Assembly (NCBI RefSeq): GCF_014237455.1
Contig: NZ_JABZFL010000008.1
Location: forward strand, 1-42,883
Direction: 5' to 3'
Length of the DNA stretch: 42,883 bases
Source of the DNA: Desulfobacula sp.
GTDB lineage: Bacteria; Desulfobacterota; Desulfobacteria; Desulfobacterales; Desulfobacteraceae
A model generated the notes under the pieces. The model worked only from the letters and a program-made list of their open reading frames with translations, was not told where the DNA came from and ran no database searches. Shown here one piece after another: positions 8,804 through 16,986 of the stretch. Within the stretch, counting starts at the first letter, position 1, and every line of letters starts with the position of its first letter. The translations under genes and the position numbers were made by a program.

Positions 8804-10096
8804 TTAGTGGCGGGAAATGATGGGCCGACCTTCAGCATCAATATCAATACCGATGGTATCACCGGTTTTAAACCCAAGGCGTAAAAATTCCTTGACTACC
8901 TCATCGTGCCGGTCTATGCGCCAGTAGGCTGACCAGAGGGGATTTCGGACGGTGTCAATACCATATGCATCATGGCTGCACAGGTTGATTCTGAATTTGT
9001 CCTTTGCAATCAATGTATCAGCTTCAGCCAGAAAAATATCAATTTTATAAAGATTATTGTGCAACGCTTTTGACAGCGTTTCCTGAAACTCGGGAAACTC
9101 TTCCAGGTAGTGACTGGCAATCTGGTAAAGCTCGCTGGAATCCTGTATGGAAAACCCCAAAACGGCAAACCGCTGGTGCCGTAAAGCAAATGAGTCAAGT
9201 TCCGTTTCATATGCCTTTATGGTGGATATGATATCGTTGATATCAAGCTTTGGGCCTTTGCCTTTCTTAAGTAGATCCTCGCACTGACTGATGATATTGA
9301 TATAAAAGGCCTTGTTATTCATTACATAAACCGGCCTTTCCCTGTAATTTCTGCGTTTTCGTATGCGCCTGATGCCATCGAGCTTGATGGACCGCTCACT
9401 TTCTTTCTCTTCCAGCATCTCAATACTTGAAATATCCTTGGCCTGCACAACATGGATATCTCCTTCAGTTGCGATAATATACTCGATCTCGCATCTGAAT
9501 CCCAAGGTTTTTTGTATATCTATTGAAAGTTTCAACAGCCTTCGGTCATGGGGTACATTGGTGATGTAAGGTTCGCTTTGAACCTTGCGCGTGCGGTCCC
9601 TGCAATACCCGAATTCCCAATGATTACCAATCATTTTTGCCATGACGCTGGACCCGTTGACAAACGGCATGACAATGACACCCATTCCATTCATATCGAT
9701 TTGGGGTGCGTGGTTGAACATCTGCTGCCGCTGGATGGATAGCCGCTTCGATGTCTCAGCTATTTTGATCATTCGGTTCCGCGCATATTTGATTCCACCA
9801 ATATCCGCATAGGTTTCAAGAGAATCAAAGGTGCCGCCTTTATACTCTGATTCCAGGGGGTGAGCACTTCTTGCGATGACTTTATAACTTTCACGATGTT
9901 TATCCAAAAATAAATCAAGCTGTGTAAAATCTTTGCTGTTGAATTGATCCGCCGGAACATAAATAAAATCAGGGACATTAAATCCATTTTTCCGAAGTTT
10001 TTCCAGCAGTCTTGCTTTTTCGGGTATCTTGTTTTTCATGTTTGACATTGACTTTTTTAGCAGATTTAAATAATTTGACAAAACTCGACCGATCAT
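8804..10096 (-). CDS. PPDK/PEP-synthase N-terminal (ATP-grasp)-like protein of unknown role
   Basis: This 430-residue soluble protein resembles, in its first ~240 residues, the ATP-binding N-terminal domain of phosphoenolpyruvate synthase and pyruvate phosphate dikinase. VIARSAHPLESEYKGGTFDS corresponds to the 'RSSA...AGQ..T' region, GVIVMPFVNGSS to the ATP-grasp strand, and HVVQAKDIS to the terminal 'QSRPIT' motif. There is no phosphohistidine or TIM-barrel PEP/pyruvate domain, so it is not a full synthase. The C-terminal 190 residues were not recognised. It lies upstream of the hyf-like operon on the same strand, separated by 104 bases, and may or may not be co-transcribed. No convincing ribosome-binding site was seen before the first ATG; a start at the internal Met-Ser-Asn-Met is an alternative. 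Confidence 0.6.
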   Translation of the reverse strand: MIGRVLSNYLNLLKKSMSNMKNKIPEKARLLEKLRKNGFNVPDFIYVPADQFNSKDFTQLDLFLDKHRESYKVIARSAHPLESEYKGGTFDSLETYADIGGIKYARNRMIKIAETSKRLSIQRQQMFNHAPQIDMNGMGVIVMPFVNGSSVMAKMIGNHWEFGYCRDRTRKVQSEPYITNVPHDRRLLKLSIDIQKTLGFRCEIEYIIATEGDIHVVQAKDISSIEMLEEKESERSIKLDGIRRIRKRRNYRERPVYVMNNKAFYINIISQCEDLLKKGKGPKLDINDIISTIKAYETELDSFALRHQRFAVLGFSIQDSSELYQIASHYLEEFPEFQETLSKALHNNLYKIDIFLAEADTLIAKDKFRINLCSHDAYGIDTVRNPLWSAYWRIDRHDEVVKEFLRLGFKTGDTIGIDIDAEGRPIISRH

Positions 10097-10185
10097 TTCG
10101 GTTGGTTGCTAATAGCTTTTATTTTTAGGTAACATATATCAATGCCAAAGGCAATACTTACAGCAGCTATAAGGTTCCTCAAGAG

Positions 10186-10614
10186 ATGAAACAAGCATAT
10201 CAGAAGTTAGATGTCCCTAAAAAAAATTCTGTAGAAATGCCTTCTAAAGTTCTTTTAGTGGATGATGAAAAAGAATTCGTGCTGACTTTATCAGAGCGTT
10301 TGCAAATACGGGATATGGGGACTGCAGTTGTATATGATGGCAAATCAGCTCTGGATCTGGTTCACAATGATGCCCCGGAGGTGATGATCATTGATCTGAA
10401 GATGCCTGCGATTGATGGCATGGAAGTTCTAAAACAAGTAAAACAGACATGGCCTGAGATAGAAGTAATCGTACTGACCGGCCATGGATCAGAACAAGAC
10501 AAAAAAAAATGTATGGACCTTGGTGCCTTTACATATATGCAGAAACCAGTTGATATTAATTTATTAAGTAAGTTCTTGAAAAAGGCAATAGAGAAAATTA
10601 GGACAAATCAATAA
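10186..10614 (+). CDS. Receiver-only response regulator
   Basis: This protein of up to 142 residues has a single CheY-like receiver domain and no output domain. VLLVDDEKEF gives the acidic pair, MIIDLKMPAIDGME holds the phospho-acceptor Asp, IVLTGHG the conserved Thr, and FTYMQKPVDI the conserved Lys. It probably relays phosphate to another protein or acts by protein contact. It is the first gene of the plus-strand sensory module, followed by two kinases and a second receiver. Translation may instead start at the Met at 10237, just before the domain; neither site has a strong ribosome-binding site. Confidence 0.85.
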   Translation: MKQAYQKLDVPKKNSVEMPSKVLLVDDEKEFVLTLSERLQIRDMGTAVVYDGKSALDLVHNDAPEVMIIDLKMPAIDGMEVLKQVKQTWPEIEVIVLTGHGSEQDKKKCMDLGAFTYMQKPVDINLLSKFLKKAIEKIRTNQ

Positions 10615-10647
10615 ATGGTGATATGAAACGCATTCCTTAATGCAGTA

Positions 10648-12048
10648 GTGAAAATTATGAGGCGATTACAAAAATTCAAACCCGCATTCTGGGATCATCG
10701 GGATGTTGCCGGTAGCCATCCGCACACTGGATTTAATTTTGCACGAAAGTGGAAATTAATTGTGCTGTTTACATCTTTTATGGCTCTCTTACCCCTTTTT
10801 ATCATGACGATCGTGGACTTTAATCTCACACGCAGGACTATTGAAGATGAGGTGAAAAACAGCATGTCAAAAATCCTGACCTCTGCTGCAGCTTATATCT
10901 CTTTTTGCAAAGGTATGAATCAACATGACCTGGATTTTATTGCCCGCTTTGAGTCCGGAGAGAACAACGACATGTTTGTTGTCAATCAAGATGGTATCTT
11001 ACTAACTTCATCCTTTTACTATGGCAAATCCGGCACCTCCAGTCAATTTAACAGCAGCATGTTTAAAGGCAAAGCCGGAATTGAAGAAAACATAACGCCG
11101 GATGGAAGGTCCATCATTACAGGATATACCAGGGTACCGAATTCCTCTTTAGTACTCGTACTGGTTAAAAGTAAAAAAATGCTTGCCAACCTGTGGCTTA
11201 AACCCAGGCTCAAGCTGATCGGATATCTGATTGTCAGCATAATTTTGATTTTATTATCCATAATGGGTATGGCAACCTATCTTGTGGGTCGTATACATTC
11301 AGCAGATCAAAAAAGAATTAAAGCCCTTCACCATGCTGGTTATACAAACAAGCTTGCATCCATAGGCCGCCTGGCATCAGGTGTCGCCCATGAAATCAAT
11401 AACCCTCTGGCCATTATTAACCAGAAAACAGGGTTGATTGTGGATTTGTTTACATTGAGAGAAGAGTTTTCTTCGGATAAGCGGCTGGTTCCCCTTACCA
11501 ACGATGTGCTTGATGCGGTAAAGCGGTGCGGCAACATAACCCGGCGGCTGTTAGATTTTGCCCGGCACATGGAACCCAGTATCGAAACAGTGAACATTGA
11601 GAAGGTTATCGAACAAGTCCTTGCTTTTCATAGAAAAGAAGCCAAACACCGATGCATCACCATATCCGTCGACAACCCGGACTCCATCCCGGGATTTAAA
11701 TGTGACAGAGGCAGCCTGCAACAGATTTTTTTAAATCTGGTTAGCAATGCCTTTGCCGCAATGGAAAATAATGGACGGCTGGATATCGGTATCAATTTTA
11801 AAAAAAAGAACGTAATTATAACGGTTGCTGATAATGGATGCGGTATTTCTGACGATGATATTAATAATGTTTTTGAACCTTTTTATTCTTCTAAAGATAA
11901 GCATTGGGGTACAGGTCTTGGCCTGTCGATTACCTACGGACTGGTTAAAGAAATCGGTGGTGATATCATGGTAAAAAGTAGTCTGGGTAAAGGCACCCTT
12001 TTTACTCTGACACTGCCCATAACGGCAGAGGCGGATAATGGGAAATAA
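10648..12048 (+). CDS. Membrane sensor histidine kinase
   Basis: This 466-residue kinase has a membrane segment at about 31-56, an extracytoplasmic region of about 130 residues, a second membrane segment at about 190-212, then a HisKA dimerisation domain with the phospho-acceptor His in [15 protein letters not shown], and a full HATPase domain (N box in LNLVSNAFAAM, G1 box DNGCGIS, GTGLGLS). The sensor region does not carry an extended cytoplasmic PAS domain. The start shown is a GTG; an ATG at 10657 is equally possible. It lies 33 bases after a receiver gene and overlaps the next kinase-like gene by 11 bases, so these three probably form one transcript and a shared phosphorelay. The ligand cannot be read from the sequence. 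Confidence 0.88.
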   Translation: MKIMRRLQKFKPAFWDHRDVAGSHPHTGFNFARKWKLIVLFTSFMALLPLFIMTIVDFNLTRRTIEDEVKNSMSKILTSAAAYISFCKGMNQHDLDFIARFESGENNDMFVVNQDGILLTSSFYYGKSGTSSQFNSSMFKGKAGIEENITPDGRSIITGYTRVPNSSLVLVLVKSKKMLANLWLKPRLKLIGYLIVSIILILLSIMGMATYLVGRIHSADQKRIKALHHAGYTNKLASIGRLASGVAHEINNPLAIINQKTGLIVDLFTLREEFSSDKRLVPLTNDVLDAVKRCGNITRRLLDFARHMEPSIETVNIEKVIEQVLAFHRKEAKHRCITISVDNPDSIPGFKCDRGSLQQIFLNLVSNAFAAMENNGRLDIGINFKKKNVIITVADNGCGISDDDINNVFEPFYSSKDKHWGTGLGLSITYGLVKEIGGDIMVKSSLGKGTLFTLTLPITAEADNGK

Positions 12049-12715
12049 TAAAGAGGTGCTAAGCAGGGGTGGTATGCAGTTTTTCAGCAAGATGTCTGCC
12101 TCTGCAACCCATGAAATTAAAAACACTCTGGCCATTATCAATGAGAGTGCGGGGCTGCTGGAAGATCTGTCCATGATGGGTGAAAAAGGAAAACCCCTTT
12201 CTCCTGAACGAGTTAATGATATTTCACAGAGAGTAATCAGGCAGGTGCAGCGGGCAAATTTTGTATTAAAAAAAATGAATCAATTTTCCCACAGTGTTGA
12301 TAGGAAAACCCAAATTGCAGATCTTGAAGAAACAGTCTGTTTTGTACTGGATTTGGCATCCAGGCTCATTGAAATGCAGGGAGTTGTCATCAAGGTAACC
12401 TCCCCATTATCACGCATAATGGTTGAAACAAACCTTTTTTATCTGGAAAATATGATCTGGAAAGCCATTGAAACAGCCTGTTTTGCAGCCAAAGAAAAAA
12501 AACAAGTGGTGATTTCATTTGGAACTGACGTTGCCGTACCCTCAATCTGGTTTTCAATGGACCTAGTTAAAGACAACTTAATGGATGATCTGTTTGGATC
12601 AAAAGAAGACTGTGCCTTGATTGCACACCTAAATATTTCCATTAAAAAAAATAAAGCGAATTACAGTTTTGGCCTTTTATGGCCAAAACGATTTAACCCT
12701 ATTACACCAAATTAA
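12038..12715 (+). CDS. Histidine-kinase-like protein with degenerate ATPase domain
   Basis: This 225-residue protein has no membrane segment. A DHp-like helix with a phospho-acceptor His25 (ATHEIKNTLAIINESAG) is intact and close to those of neighbouring kinases. The C-terminal part occupies the place of an HATPase domain but lacks recognisable N, G1, F and G2 boxes; LENMIWKAIETACFAA is in the N-box position without the Asn. It overlaps the upstream kinase by 11 bases, so it is translationally coupled. It probably cannot autophosphorylate and may act as a phosphotransfer protein, a dimerisation partner or a phosphatase of the flanking receivers. The family relationship is clear; the role is inference. 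Confidence 0.75.
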   Translation: MGNNKEVLSRGGMQFFSKMSASATHEIKNTLAIINESAGLLEDLSMMGEKGKPLSPERVNDISQRVIRQVQRANFVLKKMNQFSHSVDRKTQIADLEETVCFVLDLASRLIEMQGVVIKVTSPLSRIMVETNLFYLENMIWKAIETACFAAKEKKQVVISFGTDVAVPSIWFSMDLVKDNLMDDLFGSKEDCALIAHLNISIKKNKANYSFGLLWPKRFNPITPN

Positions 12716-12751
12716 TTTGGCTAAAGCATGAACGGTATAAGGAGAAAGATA

Positions 12752-13180
12752 ATGTCGGAAAAAGTATTACTTGTGGATGATGAAAAAGAGTTTCTGGAGA
12801 TCATGTCCGAGCGGATGACAGCCCGTGGTATGGAGGTCACCACTGTCGAATCAGCTGACCAGGCCCTGACTATCTTAGGAAAAAAAACATTTGATGCCAT
12901 TGTTATGGATTTTCAGATGCCGGGGATGGACGGTATGGAAGCATTGAAAGCGATTAAAAATTTAAAACCTGAACTGCAGATTATTCTGCTCACCGGTTAT
13001 GCCACTGTTGAAAAGACAGTTGAAGCCATGAAAGTCGGTGCTACGGATTTTCTTGAAAAACCGGCAGATCTTGAAGCCCTGTCAGAAAAAATCAAAAATG
13101 CAAAAACTGAAAAAATGCTCATTGTTGAAAAACAAATGGAGGAAAAGATCAAAAATATTCTCCAGCGGCATGGCGGATGA
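12752..13180 (+). CDS. Receiver-only response regulator
   Basis: This 142-residue CheY-like receiver has no output domain. The acidic pair is in VLLVDDEKEF, the phospho-acceptor Asp in IVMDFQMPGMDGM, the Thr in ILLTGYAT and the Lys in FLEKPAD. A longer frame opens at 12728, but AAGGAG sits 7 bases before the ATG at 12752 and within that extension, so the shorter form is preferred. A charged helical tail of about 25 residues follows the domain. It is the last gene of the receiver-kinase-kinase-receiver set and is followed by a strong hairpin (13192-13237). Confidence 0.88.
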   Translation: MSEKVLLVDDEKEFLEIMSERMTARGMEVTTVESADQALTILGKKTFDAIVMDFQMPGMDGMEALKAIKNLKPELQIILLTGYATVEKTVEAMKVGATDFLEKPADLEALSEKIKNAKTEKMLIVEKQMEEKIKNILQRHGG

Positions 13181-13191
13181 CCCTCATTAAA

Positions 13192-13237
13192 GTCATTATC
13201 CCATTTATTTAACTCTGGATTCAAATGGGATAATGAC
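13192..13237. terminator. Strong hairpin after the kinase/receiver set
   Basis: A perfect 15-base inverted repeat (GTCATTATCCCATTT, 13192-13206, with its complement at 13223-13237) encloses a 16-base loop, 11 bases after the receiver stop. It is probably a terminator or mRNA-end hairpin separating the kinase set from the transporter gene. It lacks a tidy T-tract on the plus strand, so termination is inferred. Confidence 0.6.
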
Positions 13238-13311
13238 GTGATGTTTGATGTATCTCCTATTGTTTTGTTAAAATCCGTCTAATTATTAATATTCATTTTT
13301 CCCAACCTTTT

Positions 13312-13345
13312 CTTGACAAAAAGTAATTTCTTATCTTATTTAAAA
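13312..13345 (+). promoter_or_regulatory. Possible sigma-70-like promoter of the first SLC13 transporter
   Basis: A perfect TTGACA hexamer follows TTTTC near 13313, and a weak TTATTT/TATTTA -10 candidate lies 17-18 bases downstream. It is about 80 bases before the transporter start. No -24/-12 type promoter was found in this gap. The -10 match is poor, so confidence is low. Confidence 0.35.
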
Positions 13346-13416
13346 CAAAATTGAAAATTAAAGGGTCGATATAACCCTAGGAAAACTTATATTAACTTTA
13401 GGAGAATATTATTAAC

Positions 13417-14889
13417 ATGACTACTAAAACTGAAGCCGTAGCAGGCTCTTCTTTTGATTGGAAACGGATAGTCTTTCTATTAATTGGTGTTACACTTTTT
13501 TTTGTTGTTAACTTTTCCCCACCATGGCCGGATGCCATTGATCCTGCCGGCAAACACTTTGTGTTGAGCCAGCAGGCAAAAGGTGCCCTTGCTGTATTTC
13601 TTCTGGGGGGTACATGGTGGGTCTTTGAGGTAGTTCCCATTGGTGTTACCAGCCTTTTTATGGGAATTTTACAGGCAGTCTTTCTTATCCGGCCTGCCAA
13701 AACTGCTTTCCAGCAGATGTTTGATCCTTCGGTGGTCTTTATCTTTGCGTCCCTTGTGATCGGGATCGTGTTTACCAAAACAGGTTTGACACGGCGGCTT
13801 GCGTACAAGATGCTTGTCATTGTAGGTGAAAAAACCAGTATGATATATCTTGGGTGTTTTGTGGTCACCGCTGCCTTGACCCACATCATGGCCCATACAG
13901 CAGTTGCTGCAACTATGTTCCCCCTTCTCATCACCGTCTATGGCCTCTATACTGATGACACAGAGACACCCACCAGATTTGGTAAAGGGCTGTTCATTGG
14001 AATGGCTTATGTTGCAGGTGCTGGAAGTATCGTTACCCTGCTGGGTGCAGCCCGGGGAGCGGTCGCATTGGGTTTTTATAAAGAATTAGTCGGCACTGAC
14101 ATCACTTTTTTTCAACTGGCCTTTTACATGTTCCCCATTGGATGGCTCATGACCTTTGCTTTATGGGGATTTTTTATGATCTTTTTCAAACCTGAGCAGA
14201 GAACGATTCCGGGCTTAAGAAAAAAAGCAAAAAAACTCAGTAAAGCCATGGGACCCATTACTAAAAATGAAATTATTGCTGCTTCAATCATTTTTACCTG
14301 TATCTTCCTGATGTCTATCAGGCCTTATGTGGCAATATTAAAACCCATTGACAAGTCAGCCATTATCCTGACATCTACGGTTTTGTTTTTTGTAATAAAA
14401 ATTCTGGACATTAAAGACCTTGAATCTATTCCATGGAACATTATCTTATTGTTTGGCGGGGCCATGAGTATTGGTTTCTGCCTTTGGGAAACAGGCGCTG
14501 CAGAATGGATTGCCATCAACTGGCTGAGCATGTTCAAAGATTCCAACTGGTTTATCTTTGTAATGAGCATGTCATTTCTTGTTATGATGTTAACCAATTT
14601 TATTATGAATGTTGCAGCCATTGCCATCGTCCTGCCTGTCGCATTGGTTATTGGACCTTATCTGGGTGTAGGACCGGATGTGATCACATTTTCAGCCCTT
14701 GTGGTTGCAGGCATGCCCTTCCTGCTTTTGGTTGGTGCGGCGCCCAATGCCATTGCCTATGATTCAAAGCAATTCACCACTGGTGAATTTTTTGGCTATG
14801 GTATCCCGGCCAGCATTATGTTGATGGTAATAACCGCTCTTGCCGTTTATGTTATCTGGCCTCTCATGGGTATGAAGATCATGCTATAA
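13417..14889 (+). CDS. SLC13/DASS-like anion permease
   Basis: This 490-residue protein has about 11-12 membrane segments. The order, length and motif positions match the divalent anion/sodium symporter (DASS/SLC13) family, whose members take up dicarboxylates, citrate or sulfate. DPSVVFIFASLVIG matches the family segment before the first re-entrant hairpin. The two signature 'SNT' sites are changed: the first reads AHTAVAATMFP and the second MNVAAIAIVLP, so the substrate may differ from that of the usual carboxylate carriers. An AGGAG stretch lies about 12 bases before the ATG. A two-CBS-domain protein gene follows after 24 bases, and a kinase/receiver set precedes it. In a sulfate reducer, sulfate and organic acids are both plausible substrates; the sequence does not decide. 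Confidence 0.82.
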   Translation: MTTKTEAVAGSSFDWKRIVFLLIGVTLFFVVNFSPPWPDAIDPAGKHFVLSQQAKGALAVFLLGGTWWVFEVVPIGVTSLFMGILQAVFLIRPAKTAFQQMFDPSVVFIFASLVIGIVFTKTGLTRRLAYKMLVIVGEKTSMIYLGCFVVTAALTHIMAHTAVAATMFPLLITVYGLYTDDTETPTRFGKGLFIGMAYVAGAGSIVTLLGAARGAVALGFYKELVGTDITFFQLAFYMFPIGWLMTFALWGFFMIFFKPEQRTIPGLRKKAKKLSKAMGPITKNEIIAASIIFTCIFLMSIRPYVAILKPIDKSAIILTSTVLFFVIKILDIKDLESIPWNIILLFGGAMSIGFCLWETGAAEWIAINWLSMFKDSNWFIFVMSMSFLVMMLTNFIMNVAAIAIVLPVALVIGPYLGVGPDVITFSALVVAGMPFLLLVGAAPNAIAYDSKQFTTGEFFGYGIPASIMLMVITALAVYVIWPLMGMKIML

Positions 14890-14913
14890 AAATCAATACG
14901 GAATGGAAAAAAA

Positions 14914-15480
14914 ATGAATGTTAAAAAAGTTAAAGAGGTGATGGTTCCTTTATCAGAATATGCCACTGTAAATGAAGAAGACACTCTTGAGACTGCTGTC
15001 AGAACTCTTCTTGCTTCCCACAAGACAGCTGCTCAACATGAATATAAGCATCGGGCTGTTCTCGTTTTTGATAAGAATGGTGACATTTCAGGGAAAGTAT
15101 CTTCTCTGGATGTTTTACGTGCGCTTGAGCCAAAGTACAGCCAGTTTGGACATTCTGATCACCTTGCCAAGATGGGTTTATCCAGATTTGGACTGAGTGA
15201 TGATTTTATTCATTCTCTGGTGAAAAATTACAATCTTTGGGATGAAAGCTGCGATACCCTTGTGGTAAAGGCAAAAAGACGAAAAATAAAAGACATAATG
15301 TATTCCCCGCAGGAAGGCGAATATGTCAAGGACGATGTTCTTATTCCCGAGGCAATTCACCAGTTTATCCTGGGCCACCACCAGTCTTTGCTGGTACTGA
15401 ACAAGCAGGATAAGGTGATCGGCATATTAAGACTTACAGATATTTTTACCCTCATTTGTGACCTGATGGTAAAAAAATAA
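14914..15480 (+). CDS. Two-CBS-domain protein, partner of the first SLC13 permease
   Basis: This 188-residue soluble protein has two CBS motifs: one at the N-terminus (VKEVMVPLSEYATVNEEDTLETAV ... HRAVLVFDKNGDISGKVSSLDVLRAL) and one at the C-terminus (IKDIMYSPQEGEYVKDD ... HHQSLLVLNKQDKVIGILRLTDIF), separated by about 60 residues. CBS pairs usually bind adenosine nucleotides and gate transporters or enzymes. It is clearly paralogous to the protein at 18474-19052; both begin with MVPLSEYATV and share EPKYxQF and GHHQSLLV stretches. Close linkage to an SLC13 permease in both modules suggests the pair regulates, or is regulated with, transport. A GGAA stretch precedes the start. Confidence 0.87.
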   Translation: MNVKKVKEVMVPLSEYATVNEEDTLETAVRTLLASHKTAAQHEYKHRAVLVFDKNGDISGKVSSLDVLRALEPKYSQFGHSDHLAKMGLSRFGLSDDFIHSLVKNYNLWDESCDTLVVKAKRRKIKDIMYSPQEGEYVKDDVLIPEAIHQFILGHHQSLLVLNKQDKVIGILRLTDIFTLICDLMVKK

Positions 15481-15484
15481 TCGA

Positions 15485-15550
15485 CCCCTGCCGGGATTAG
15501 TAAAAAACCATCTAATCCTGGCGGGTAACTTATTTACACTTCATTTTTTT
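15485..15550. terminator. Bidirectional terminator between convergent modules
   Basis: An imperfect stem (CCCTGCCGGGATTAG at 15486-15500 against CTAATCCTGGCGGG at 15512-15525, one bulge and one G-T pair) with an 11-base A-rich loop is followed by T-rich sequence including a run of seven T near 15544-15550. It lies in the 80-base gap between the convergent CBS gene and the NtrC-type gene. Confidence 0.72.
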
Positions 15551-15560
15551 GCCGACCCTG

Positions 15561-16985
15561 CTAATTTGAAACTTCTGTTTTGAGTTTAATACCATATTTA
15601 TCGATTTTGGCATGAAGTGTCGGTCTTGAGACACTTAATAATTTTGCAGCCTGGGAACGGTTTCCATTCGTTATTTTCAGAGCTTCGGCAACAACAATAC
15701 TTGAAACTATGTCTATAAAATCATCAAATCGATAATTTTCAGATGGATTGGATAATAATTGCCGGACCCAGCCTTCAATATCCTTTAATTCAATCTCTTC
15801 ACTGGATTTATTTTTTTCTTTTTTGTTGATTACCTGTTCCAGGTCTGCTGTAGAAATTGGAGCGCCTCTGTTAAAAATAAGGACTTTTTGAATCAGGTTT
15901 GACAATTCTCTTATGTTTCCAGGCCAGTCATAACGATTTAACCGCGTTAAAGCTTCTTTTTGAATACTCGGATTGTCAACCTTTAATTCATTGGAAAATT
16001 TACCCATATAATATGAAATCAAACTATTGATATCTTCTCGCCTGTCTCTCAATGGGGGAAGTTCTATGGCAACCACTTTTAAACGAAAATATAAATCTTC
16101 CCGGAATTTTTTATTCTTGATAGCCTGTTCCAGTTTTTTATTTGTCGCAGCAATAATTCGAACATCGACAGGAATGGTTTCTTCACCTCCCAGCCTTTCA
16201 ATACTTTTTTCCTGTAACAACCTTAAAATTTTGCCCTGTATATTTAAAGGCATATCCCCGATTTCATCCAAAAAAACTGTACCACCGTTTGCCTGCTCAA
16301 TTTTCCCGATATGTCGCTGGGAAGCTCCGGTAAATGCGCCTTTTTCATAACCGAACAATTCACTCTCAAGAAGATTTTCAGGTATGGCCACACAATTAAT
16401 AATTAAAAAGGCCTTATCCGAACGAATACCATGCTGATAGATTGCTCTTGCTACTAATTCTTTTCCAGTCCCTGATTCTCCCAGTATTAAAACGGTTGCA
16501 TCGGTTTGAGAGACCCGGCCTATTGATTTGTATACATCCTGCATGAGTTTACTTTGACCGATAATCACATCCCCGGATTCTTTATCAGGAGCGGCATCCA
16601 CTTCAACCGGCGATCTCATGAAATATCCGGCCTCTATTGCCTGCTCGATTAAATTAAGCATATCCGGCACATCAAATGGTTTGAGGACATAATCATACGC
16701 CCCTATTTTGGTAGCTTCTATGGCAATTTGGGTTGTACCATAAGCGGTTATAATAATGACCGGCAGTTTTGAATCGATTTTTTTGATTCGCTTGAATGTT
16801 TCCATCCCGTTTATTCCGGGTAATCGCAAATCCAGAATAACCAGATCCAAAACATTCTGTTTAACAATTTCAATACCGGCTTCACCGGAAGCAGCACTGA
16901 TGACCGCATACTTTTCCTCTTTTAAAAGCTTGCAAAAACTTTTTCTTAATTGGTCATCATCATCAATTACTAAAACAGTATCCAT
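15561..16985 (-). CDS. NtrC-family sigma-54-dependent response regulator
   Basis: This 474-residue activator has the classical three parts. The receiver (1-120) has acidic residues D8-D10, phospho-acceptor Asp52, Thr80 and Lys102. The AAA+ domain (about 140-380) has Walker A GESGTGKE (169-176), the sigma-54-contacting GAFTGA loop (216-221) and Walker B GGTVFLDE (234-241). A Fis-type helix-turn-helix lies at the C-terminus (NGNRSQAAKLLSVSRPTLHAKI). It is the last gene of the minus-strand module; its start lies just after the stop of the histidine kinase gene upstream (HK stop at 16987), so that kinase is the likely partner. AAGGA lies 9 bases before the ATG. It is the only sigma-54 activator in the window and the obvious local candidate to act at the -24/-12 promoters found near 25045, 25507, 33989 and 41576; that link is inference. 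Confidence 0.95.
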   Translation of the reverse strand: MDTVLVIDDDDQLRKSFCKLLKEEKYAVISAASGEAGIEIVKQNVLDLVILDLRLPGINGMETFKRIKKIDSKLPVIIITAYGTTQIAIEATKIGAYDYVLKPFDVPDMLNLIEQAIEAGYFMRSPVEVDAAPDKESGDVIIGQSKLMQDVYKSIGRVSQTDATVLILGESGTGKELVARAIYQHGIRSDKAFLIINCVAIPENLLESELFGYEKGAFTGASQRHIGKIEQANGGTVFLDEIGDMPLNIQGKILRLLQEKSIERLGGEETIPVDVRIIAATNKKLEQAIKNKKFREDLYFRLKVVAIELPPLRDRREDINSLISYYMGKFSNELKVDNPSIQKEALTRLNRYDWPGNIRELSNLIQKVLIFNRGAPISTADLEQVINKKEKNKSSEEIELKDIEGWVRQLLSNPSENYRFDDFIDIVSSIVVAEALKITNGNRSQAAKLLSVSRPTLHAKIDKYGIKLKTEVSN

Positions 16986-16986
16986 G

